Source: Candidatus Puniceispirillum sp. (GTDB taxonomy: Bacteria > Pseudomonadota > Alphaproteobacteria > Puniceispirillales > Puniceispirillaceae). Taken from it: a DNA stretch of 5,350 nt. Where the stretch lies: positions 1 to 5,350 of the forward strand of contig JADHLR010000110.1 of assembly GCA_016780525.1 (NCBI GenBank), in the 5' to 3' direction. Shown in pieces: positions 1 through 5,350 of this stretch. A model generated the notes under the pieces. The model searched no databases. It had not been told where the DNA came from and saw nothing but the letters and a program-made list of their open reading frames with translations. Position numbers and translations under genes: made by a program. The number at the start of each line of letters is the position of its first letter. Positions within the stretch are counted from its first letter, which is position 1.

Positions 1-1308
1 GCTGAGGCGGCGATCGCCGCTGCCAAAGCAGCTTTTCCTGCATGGTCTGTAACAAGTCCGCAAACCCGCATCGGCTATCTGGAAAAATTGCTGGCGGTTT
101 ATGAAGAGCGCAGTCAGGATATGGCACAGGCGATTTCGTCTGAAATGGGCGCGCCAATTGATATGTCGCTGAGCGATCAGGCCGGGTCTGGCCGGGGTCA
201 TCTCAAAGCCTTTATCCGTGCACTTGGATCTGTTGAATTTCAGCGCCCGTTACGCCCCGGTGTTGAGGGGCAGGATGTAGTTTTTGAAGCGGCAGGTGTC
301 GCGGCATTGATCACGCCATGGAACTGGCCGATGAATCAGGTGATGTTGAAGGTCGGTGCAGCGATTGCGGCCGGATGCACGATGGTGTTAAAGCCATCAG
401 AAATTGCCCCGATGTCGAGTATCGTATTTGCCGAATGTATCGATGCGGCCGGGTTGCCTGCTGGTGTTTTCAATATGGTCAATGGTGATGGTGCTGGTGT
501 TGGCAGTTTGTTATCGGCGCACCCGGATATTGATGTTGTGTCATTCACCGGGTCAACCCGGGCTGGTATTTTGATCAGCAAGGCGGCGGCTGATACGGTC
601 AAAACAGTGTCATTGGAGCTGGGCGGCAAGTCGCCAAATCTGGTGTTTGATGATTGTGATGTGGCTGCGGCAGTGGCACGCGGCGCGGCTTTTTGTTTCA
701 ACAATACCGGCCAATCCTGTAACGCGGCGTCGCGCATGCTTGTCGAACGCAGCGCCTATGAACAGGCGATTGAGGTGGCCGCCGCCACCGCCGCCGCGAC
801 AACTGTTGATTTGCCGTCAAAGCCCGGCAACCATATCGGGCCGTTGGTTTCAGAAGCCCAGTTCAACAAGGTGCAGGGGCTGATCCAGTCGGGCATTGAT
901 GAGGGTGCGCGGCTGGTGGCGGGCGGTGTTGGCCGGCCGGATGGTTTAAACCGGGGCTGGTTTGTGAAACCCACCGTGTTTGCCGATACCACACAGGATA
1001 TGACCATTATTCGTGAAGAAATTTTTGGCCCGGTGCTGAGCATCATGCCGTTTGACAGCGAGGATGAGGCCATTGCTCTGGCGAATGATACACCCTATGG
1101 GCTGGCTGCTTATATTCAGACCGGCGACATGGATCGGGCGCGCCGGGTGGCGGCACAATTGCGCGCCGGTATGATTCAGGTGAATGGTGCCAGCCGGTTA
1201 TCTGGCAGCCCGTTTGGCGGCTACAAGCAATCAGGTGTTGGCCGTGAGGGCGGCATGTGGGGCATCGAAGAATTTCTTGAAATCAAAACCATCAGCGGCA
1301 TTGTCTAA
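1..1308 (+). CDS. NAD(P)-dependent aldehyde dehydrogenase, 5'-truncated by window edge
   Basis: Aldehyde dehydrogenase superfamily (PF00171) enzyme, which oxidises an aldehyde to a carboxylic acid with NAD(P)+ in the cytoplasm. The reading frame is open from base 1 through the TAA at 1306-1308, giving 435 visible codons. The family is usually about 475-500 residues, so some 40-60 N-terminal residues lie outside the window. Codons 1-30 already read as the usual Ala-rich helix ending in RIGYLEKL, so the TTG at 88 is internal. Counting from window codon 1: PWNWP with the oxyanion Asn at 108, the cofactor-binding KPSE at 131-134, FTGST at 182-186, the general base Glu206 in LELGGK, the nucleophile Cys240 in GQSCN, EEIFGP at 339-344, and GGYKQSG near the C-terminus. 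The Glu-Cys spacing of 34 equals that of human ALDH2 (268/302). All catalytic residues are present, so the enzyme should be active. The motifs do not fix the substrate. It converges on the minus-strand operon and is probably a separate transcription unit. Confidence 0.95.
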   Translation, partial: AEAAIAAAKAAFPAWSVTSPQTRIGYLEKLLAVYEERSQDMAQAISSEMGAPIDMSLSDQAGSGRGHLKAFIRALGSVEFQRPLRPGVEGQDVVFEAAGVAALITPWNWPMNQVMLKVGAAIAAGCTMVLKPSEIAPMSSIVFAECIDAAGLPAGVFNMVNGDGAGVGSLLSAHPDIDVVSFTGSTRAGILISKAAADTVKTVSLELGGKSPNLVFDDCDVAAAVARGAAFCFNNTGQSCNAASRMLVERSAYEQAIEVAAATAAATTVDLPSKPGNHIGPLVSEAQFNKVQGLIQSGIDEGARLVAGGVGRPDGLNRGWFVKPTVFADTTQDMTIIREEIFGPVLSIMPFDSEDEAIALANDTPYGLAAYIQTGDMDRARRVAAQLRAGMIQVNGASRLSGSPFGGYKQSGVGREGGMWGIEEFLEIKTISGIV

Positions 1309-1317
1309 ACCGACATT

Positions 1318-1971
1318 TTAATCATTGTCATTTAAACCAGCCCCGGCACCAGCCAGCCGCGATTCATCGGTCGCCGGTGCATAGGTTTTTCCGGCAAAAT
1401 ACTGCAGCGCTGTGACGCAGCCATAAAAGCATGAGGCAACCCGTTGTGTCTGCATTGGTGGTGGAATGACCGGCGGGTCAGCCGCCGGGCTGATTGTGCA
1501 AGCGGCCTGATTCAGCAATAAAGCGGTATCCTGATAGCGGCTCAACACACCATTTTCCGACACATGAAGACACAGCTGATCGAGATTGACCTGCACTGGC
1601 CGGGCGCCGCTACGCTTGGCTATAAATGGCAATATCAGCACCGGTTCACGAATATTATTGATGCTAAGGCTGTCGGGCAGCGCGCCGTCCAGATAGGCAG
1701 TGCCAAGCGCAATCGGGCAATAGCAGCGATCACCGGTGGCATGATCCGGCCATTGCGTCAGCCGGTCATTGTGCCGCCAGCTGAGATAGCGACATAACGC
1801 AGACAGCCCGGCTATGCCATGGGCGTGCAGCCAGCTGACGGCAAAGCCGGTCTCATCAGCCAGACCCCACGGCATGCCGGCACCGCGGGCTGCCTTAATC
1901 GCCAGTGCAGCCGTTTCGCCAAGCGACCAGCTGCTATGGCGGGCATCATCCGGTGGCGGTGTTATTGTCAT
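1318..1971 (-). CDS. DUF3726 family protein
   Basis: A 217-residue soluble protein that I assign to DUF3726, a family without established function found mainly in alphaproteobacteria. The assignment rests on two conserved-looking blocks. One is an N-terminal helical segment at residues 16-52 (SLGETAALAIKAARGAG, then WGLADE and WLHAHG). The other is a C-terminal tail at about 196-217 containing TYAPATDESR and LAGAGAGLNDND. The middle (80-180) is more variable and has a Pro-rich stretch, DPPVIPPP, at 165-172. No signal peptide, transmembrane segment or known catalytic motif is visible. Its ATG overlaps the stop of the 568-residue gene in an ATGA arrangement (1968-1971) and no Shine-Dalgarno sequence precedes it, so translation is probably coupled to that gene. 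It is the last gene of the minus-strand operon and ends 9 bases from the convergent aldehyde dehydrogenase stop. The family call is from memory of the motifs. The role is unknown, though context ties it to the dipeptidase-like and semialdehyde dehydrogenase genes. Confidence 0.85.
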   Translation of the reverse strand: MTITPPPDDARHSSWSLGETAALAIKAARGAGMPWGLADETGFAVSWLHAHGIAGLSALCRYLSWRHNDRLTQWPDHATGDRCYCPIALGTAYLDGALPDSLSINNIREPVLILPFIAKRSGARPVQVNLDQLCLHVSENGVLSRYQDTALLLNQAACTISPAADPPVIPPPMQTQRVASCFYGCVTALQYFAGKTYAPATDESRLAGAGAGLNDND

Positions 1972-3674
1972 GAAGGCAGCGGTGGATAGGCCAGATCATC
2001 AGGATCAAGCCGGGCCAGCTCATCCGGGAAAGGGGCGCCCTGATACATGGTAATGCGTAACCAGCGGTCAGAACGGGGATCAAATTTTGATGCACCAAAA
2101 AACGACAATTTACAGCGCAGCAAATCGATTGGCCGCATCTCAGCGGCGATCGTATTATCCTGAATTTCGGCGTAAGGAAGCGATGCGACAATTTGTGTGC
2201 GCCGGATGATATGCCGATGCTCGGGATGCGCCAGTAAAAAGCTGGCAATGGGTTTTGCGTCATCCCAGTGATCAAGGCAAGCTCGCGCTGCCACGGCATC
2301 ACGCCCCGGTGCCAGCGGTTGCTCAAATGGCTCAATTGGCTCGTGAAAACGTTCACCAAGCCGTGGTTCAAGCTTTTCTTCAGAGACATACCAAACCCGC
2401 GCTATGGCGGCGTCATCGGCATAGTTAATATGTTTCACCCAGCCATAGGCATCGTCCAGAATCGCTTTGATTTTGCCAATTGTGATGCTGCCATCAATGT
2501 GAAAATAGGCGGATTCATTGGCTGACATGGTTGCCGCCAGATCGTCAACCAACGCCGCATGGCTATCGATGAGCAGTGACACCAACTGTTCCTGACCCTC
2601 AAGCGATAACTGCCGGGCGCCCCATTCATATATCACGTCGAAAGGATAGTCTGTGGCCGGATCAAATTTTTTCAAATAGACAATCAAGCCGGCCAGATCA
2701 TCACGCAAGCCGGCTGTCTTATTTTGCTGATACAGGCTGTCAGTTGTCCATTCGGCCGCATTTCGCAAGGCACGTTGTGCCAGATGCGCCAGATCATCAA
2801 TCGTTTCAGCGGTGCTGGCAGGCAGGTTGCGTACCCGCGTCAAAGCTGTTTCACGGGCATTGATCCAGGCATGGATAAGCGCCGGATGATTGATCAGAAA
2901 CGGCGCCATCCCCAAACCGGTGGAATTGCCAACGCCAATCCGGCGGCGAATGTCGGGATCCAGCCGAATGGCCCGGTCAGGCGCGCGCTGGCGGGCCATA
3001 TGTTCGACAATATCAATGGTAAAACTGCGGATTAGCCATACCGCCAGCAATTCTGGCTGGAATGAGCCGGCAAATTCGGGTCGGTCGGCCCACAGCGCGC
3101 GGTCAGCCGCACCAAATTTACCAGACCCATAAACCGCCGTGGTGCGCATCAGATAGCCAACAGACTCAATTTCCCGCAAATCCGGTTGTTGGCCATTGGC
3201 CAGGCACGTGACAACATAATCGAACAGGCGCACTGATCTGTTGGCCCGCGACAAAACAAATTCCTGACCCGAGATACGGCCGGCTTCCTGGCGCGGTACA
3301 TTCGCTGCGAGCCGCGCGATGTCAGCTTGTGATATCACCCCATCATGCAGTGTGAAGGTTGCGTCCCAAGCCTCGGCAATGACCCGGTCAGATCTTTGTT
3401 CGGCTGGTAAATCATGCGCAAAGGCGACCAGCGTGTAGGTGCGTTCGGGGCCGATGGCCTCATAGCTGGCAACGCCAACCCCCTGTTCATCAATGCGCCA
3501 TTCGACTTGTCTGAATTGCCAGTTTTCAGCTTTCAGGCGGCGCAGTAACACCCGCATAAAACTCAACCGGCTCTGATGCAAAGATCCCATGCGTGCCAGT
3601 TTCATCACCACCGATGCCGGACGGTTGGCAATAATCGGTGCAGATTGATTTTGCGGTTTTGCATCCATCTTCAT
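1968..3674 (-). CDS. Conserved-looking protein of unknown function, 568 residues
   Basis: I do not recognise this as a named family. It is a long, uninterrupted, apparently soluble protein with no signal peptide or clear transmembrane helix. Several blocks look like conserved cores: LSRANRSVRLFDYV at 141-154, GYLMRTTAVYGSGKFGAADR at 173-192, GVGNSTGLGMAPFLINHPAL at 247-266, and near the C-terminus FFGASKFDPRSDRW at 525-538 followed by MYQGAPFPDEL at 543-553. Residues 270-390 are mostly helical in character. The sequence is rich in Arg, Asp and Trp, as in a globular enzyme or subunit. The start is the ATG at 3672-3674, 6 bases after the dipeptidase-like gene, with GAGG 4 bases upstream. A second ATG two codons later is also possible. 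The 3' end overlaps DUF3726 by 4 bases, so the two products are probably made together. That it is a real gene is secure: its length, the operon spacing, and the weaker composition of competing frames all support it. Its biochemical role is not known to me. Confidence 0.88.
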   Translation of the reverse strand: MKMDAKPQNQSAPIIANRPASVVMKLARMGSLHQSRLSFMRVLLRRLKAENWQFRQVEWRIDEQGVGVASYEAIGPERTYTLVAFAHDLPAEQRSDRVIAEAWDATFTLHDGVISQADIARLAANVPRQEAGRISGQEFVLSRANRSVRLFDYVVTCLANGQQPDLREIESVGYLMRTTAVYGSGKFGAADRALWADRPEFAGSFQPELLAVWLIRSFTIDIVEHMARQRAPDRAIRLDPDIRRRIGVGNSTGLGMAPFLINHPALIHAWINARETALTRVRNLPASTAETIDDLAHLAQRALRNAAEWTTDSLYQQNKTAGLRDDLAGLIVYLKKFDPATDYPFDVIYEWGARQLSLEGQEQLVSLLIDSHAALVDDLAATMSANESAYFHIDGSITIGKIKAILDDAYGWVKHINYADDAAIARVWYVSEEKLEPRLGERFHEPIEPFEQPLAPGRDAVAARACLDHWDDAKPIASFLLAHPEHRHIIRRTQIVASLPYAEIQDNTIAAEMRPIDLLRCKLSFFGASKFDPRSDRWLRITMYQGAPFPDELARLDPDDLAYPPLPS

Positions 3675-3678
3675 CTGG

Positions 3679-3682
3679 CCTC
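3679..3682 (-). promoter_or_regulatory. Ribosome binding site of the 568-residue gene
   Basis: The minus strand reads GAGG here. It overlaps the TGA stop of the dipeptidase-like gene (3681-3683) and lies 4 bases before the ATG at 3674, or 10 bases before the alternative ATG at 3668. It is the clearest Shine-Dalgarno match at any junction in the operon, and its overlap with the stop codon favours coupled re-initiation. It does not decide between the two starts, because one spacing is slightly short and the other slightly long. Confidence 0.55.
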
Positions 3683-4655
3683 ACGCTGCGGTAAAATTGG
3701 CGTCGTAAAAACGCAGCCAATTTTCACCCATGATTGCAGAAGTTTCATCTTTTGAAAAGCCGGCAGCACGCAACCCGGCTGCGATATTGCCAAAATGCCG
3801 GTTATCCTGAAACCAGTCTGGCATCTCGGGAAATCCGGCATGTGCGGCTGACCCTTCACCATAATCAATCTGCTTGGTCCAGCGTCCCACCCGCATCCAT
3901 TCAACAACGCTGTCGGGCTGATCCTGACACAGATCAGAACCGAGGCCGATATGCTGCACCCCCATCAGATCTGCGGTGCGGGCGATCATCTCGCAAAAAC
4001 TCTCTAATGTGCATTGCGACTTGTCTTTGAGATGATGTGGGTAAAGCGAAAATCCCAGCATGCCGCCAGTTTCGCCAAGCGCGCGCAAAACAGCATCAGA
4101 TTTGTTGCGTTTTGCCGGATACCAGAAATTTGGATTTGCATGGGTGATGGCAATCGGCCGATCTGACAGGGCGATGGCGTCAAGTGTCGAGCGCTCGGCC
4201 GAATGGCTCATATCGACGACCAGCCCAACCCGGTTCATTTCTTTGATCACCTCGCGGCCCATGCGCGTCACACCGCTATCTTCCGCCTCATAACAGCCGG
4301 TGGCCAATAAAGACTGATTGTTATAGGTCAATTGCATAAACCGGACGCCAAGCATGTGGCAGATTTCGACAAGCCCGATATCATCCTCGATTGGCGATGG
4401 GTTCTGAAAGCCAAAAATAATCGCCGTGCGGCCGTCGCGTTTGGCGCGGCGCACATCGTCACCGCTGCGGGCGTGACAAATCAAATCCGGAAAACTCTCA
4501 AACCAGCGGTTCCATTGTTCGATATTGGCCACCATTTCACGAAAGATTTCGTGATAGGCAATCGTCACATGAACAGCATCAACGCCGCCTTCGCGCATTT
4601 GCTTGAAAATTTTTTCCGACCAATTGGCGTATTGCAGGTTGTCAATAATATGCAT
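3681..4655 (-). CDS. M19 (membrane dipeptidase)-like amidohydrolase with incomplete metal site
   Basis: A 324-residue protein of the peptidase M19/renal dipeptidase family, which are TIM-barrel metallohydrolases that cleave dipeptides or related amides. The sequence resembles the Pseudomonas protein encoded beside dgcAB (PA5396), for example the IFGFQN, GCYE, GREV.EMNRVG, RNKSD and IMGENW segments. By comparison with human renal dipeptidase it keeps His151 (DMSH, for His198), His172 (THAN, for His219), Arg183 (KRNKSD, for Arg230) and Asp241 (GSD, for Asp288). The spacings of 21, 11 and 69 residues are identical. It lacks the N-terminal His-x-Asp pair (Asn6-Leu7-Gln8 here), and the bridging Glu125 is replaced by Gln84. 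There is no signal peptide or lipobox, so it is probably cytoplasmic despite the family name. The ATG at 4655 lies 4 bases after the upstream aldehyde dehydrogenase stop, and no conventional earlier in-frame start exists before an in-frame stop. The GGA at -11 to -9 is only a weak ribosome site, so translation is probably coupled. Substrate unknown; true dipeptidase activity is doubtful. Confidence 0.9.
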   Translation of the reverse strand: MHIIDNLQYANWSEKIFKQMREGGVDAVHVTIAYHEIFREMVANIEQWNRWFESFPDLICHARSGDDVRRAKRDGRTAIIFGFQNPSPIEDDIGLVEICHMLGVRFMQLTYNNQSLLATGCYEAEDSGVTRMGREVIKEMNRVGLVVDMSHSAERSTLDAIALSDRPIAITHANPNFWYPAKRNKSDAVLRALGETGGMLGFSLYPHHLKDKSQCTLESFCEMIARTADLMGVQHIGLGSDLCQDQPDSVVEWMRVGRWTKQIDYGEGSAAHAGFPEMPDWFQDNRHFGNIAAGLRAAGFSKDETSAIMGENWLRFYDANFTAA

Positions 4656-4659
4656 CGGC

Positions 4660-5350
4660 TTAATCCGGCTGACCTGCAGCGATATAGCTGGTTTTTACGG
4701 TGGTATAAAATTCCTGCGCATAACTGCCCTGTTCACGGGGGCCATAGGAACTGCTGCCACATCCGCCGAACGGCACATGGTAATCGGTGCCGGCAGTTGG
4801 CAGATTAATTGTCACAACGCCGGTTTCGGCGCGGCGGCGAAAATCTGTGGCGCGTGCCAGTGATCGTGTGATGATGCCGGATGTTAACCCAAAATGCGTA
4901 TCATTGACCACATCAACAGCCTCGTCATAGCTGTCAACTTTGATCACACAAGCGATTGGTGCGAACATTTCCTCGCGGTTGATTTGCCAGCTGTTTTGTG
5001 TGCCAGCAACAACCGCAGGTGTCATGTAATAGCCATCGGTATGCCGCGTGACGCGCTCACCGCCGCACAAAATATCGCCGCCTTCAGCTTTTGCCCGTTC
5101 AACCCATGCCAGATTTTCATCCAGCTGGGTCTGGCTGACAACCGGGCCAATCTGGGTGCCGTCCTTTAGCGCATTATCGACCACCATCGCGCTGGCACCG
5201 GCGGTTAATTTCTCGACAAATTCATCGTGGATTTTCGCATGTACTACCAGTCTGGATGATGCGGTGCATTTCTGTCCGGTGCCGCCAAATGCCCCGCCAA
5301 GCGCCGCGGCAACAGCGATATCAAGATCACCATCATCCATAATGGCCAGC
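4660..5350 (-). CDS. Aldehyde dehydrogenase, probably alpha-ketoglutarate semialdehyde dehydrogenase-like; 5' end outside window
   Basis: The C-terminal 230 codons of a second PF00171 aldehyde dehydrogenase. The frame stays open to the right edge: codons before the ATG at 5340 read L-A-I, matching the usual residues before the DD.DLD motif, so that ATG is internal. The nucleophile Cys is in GQKCTASSR (codon 5266-5268) and the cofactor-binding Glu is in EEMFAP (codon 4969-4971). The catalytic Glu of LELGGK lies outside the window. The end (TINLPTAG, YHVPFGG, SSYGPREQG, EFYTTVKT) is what I recall for alpha-ketoglutarate semialdehyde (2,5-dioxopentanoate) dehydrogenases of the AraE/HypH type. 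These make 2-oxoglutarate at the end of hydroxyproline, pentose or aldarate degradation. One local oddity is GGCGSSS, where relatives usually have GGRKGSS or similar. It is clearly a different subfamily from the aldehyde dehydrogenase at 1-1308. It is the first operon gene visible here, 4 bases before the dipeptidase-like gene. Family membership is secure; the substrate is inferred. Confidence 0.93.
   Translation of the reverse strand, partial: LAIMDDGDLDIAVAAALGGAFGGTGQKCTASSRLVVHAKIHDEFVEKLTAGASAMVVDNALKDGTQIGPVVSQTQLDENLAWVERAKAEGGDILCGGERVTRHTDGYYMTPAVVAGTQNSWQINREEMFAPIACVIKVDSYDEAVDVVNDTHFGLTSGIITRSLARATDFRRRAETGVVTINLPTAGTDYHVPFGGCGSSSYGPREQGSYAQEFYTTVKTSYIAAGQPD

Larger units (their letters stand above)
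1968..5350 (-). other. Co-transcribed, translationally coupled gene block (continues to 1318)
   Basis: Four minus-strand genes follow one another with gaps of 4 and 6 bases and one 4-base ATGA overlap. No room remains for internal promoters or terminators between them, so they should be read as one operon together with DUF3726, which ends at 1318. The operon promoter and any further upstream genes are beyond the right edge. The order is aldehyde dehydrogenase, M19-like protein, 568-residue unknown, DUF3726. Confidence 0.85.

Noticed and set aside
88..1308. TTG at 88 as the start of the first aldehyde dehydrogenase
   Set aside because: The frame is open to base 1, and the 29 codons before it read as the normal conserved N-terminal helix of the family, so the gene enters from outside the window.
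1344..1389. Possible terminator: gcacc pairing with ggtgc, followed by ggttttt, just past the plus-strand aldehyde dehydrogenase
   Set aside because: The stem is only 5 base pairs with a loop of about 25 bases, the T run is short and not directly adjacent, and the bases are DUF3726 coding sequence.
2268..3132. Plus-strand open frames opposite the 568-residue gene, and similar antisense frames opposite the other genes (for example 336-737 minus, 4332-4808 plus)
   Set aside because: Their products have low-complexity or Cys/His/Ser/Pro-rich composition without recognisable motifs. They are fully contained in well-supported genes and have no ribosome site of note.
4660..5340. ATG at 5340 as a true start giving a 226-residue protein
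   Set aside because: It would begin just before the catalytic Cys and lack the cofactor-binding half. The frame continues upstream with family-like residues, so this is a gene cut by the window edge and not a truncated enzyme.
1..5350. Mobile elements, CRISPR repeats, tRNA or rRNA genes, or signs of recent transfer
   Set aside because: No transposase motifs, terminal inverted repeats, regularly spaced repeats or RNA-gene-like sequence were seen. The window is filled by five protein genes of similar base composition.

Overview
The window is densely coding and holds five genes with almost no intergenic space. Protein similarity (a DUF3726 protein, an M19 dipeptidase-like protein resembling the one beside Pseudomonas dgcAB, and two aldehyde dehydrogenases) and moderately high GC suggest a proteobacterium. 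Alphaproteobacteria is the best guess, perhaps a marine or Rhodospirillales/SAR116-like lineage. The lineage is inferred from recalled protein resemblance, and no rRNA or marker gene is present.

Layout. Bases 1-1308 (+) are the 3' nine-tenths of an NAD(P)-dependent aldehyde dehydrogenase gene that begins before the window. After a 9-base gap, a minus-strand block runs convergently toward it. In transcription order the block is: (1) the C-terminal half of a second aldehyde dehydrogenase, resembling alpha-ketoglutarate semialdehyde dehydrogenase (4660-5350, 5' end outside the window); (2) an M19 'membrane dipeptidase'-like protein (3681-4655); (3) a 568-residue protein I do not recognise (1968-3674); (4) a DUF3726 protein (1318-1971). 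The junctions are 4 bases, 6 bases and a 4-base ATGA overlap, so the block is almost certainly one operon whose promoter lies beyond the right edge.

How they may work together. The operon looks like a catabolic accessory module. The semialdehyde dehydrogenase would feed a C5 dicarboxylate such as 2-oxoglutarate into central metabolism. The dipeptidase-like protein would act on an amide, peptide or imino-acid-like substrate. The two uncharacterised proteins are tightly coupled to it and may be subunits, chaperones or enzymes of the same route. Degradation of a hydroxyproline-type or N-methylated amino acid is a reasonable but unproven guess.

The most unusual signals are the dipeptidase-like protein's loss of three of the five expected metal ligands while the rest of its active site keeps family spacing, and the large unclassified protein locked into the operon between it and DUF3726. 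I saw no RNA genes, mobile elements, CRISPR arrays or convincing terminators.
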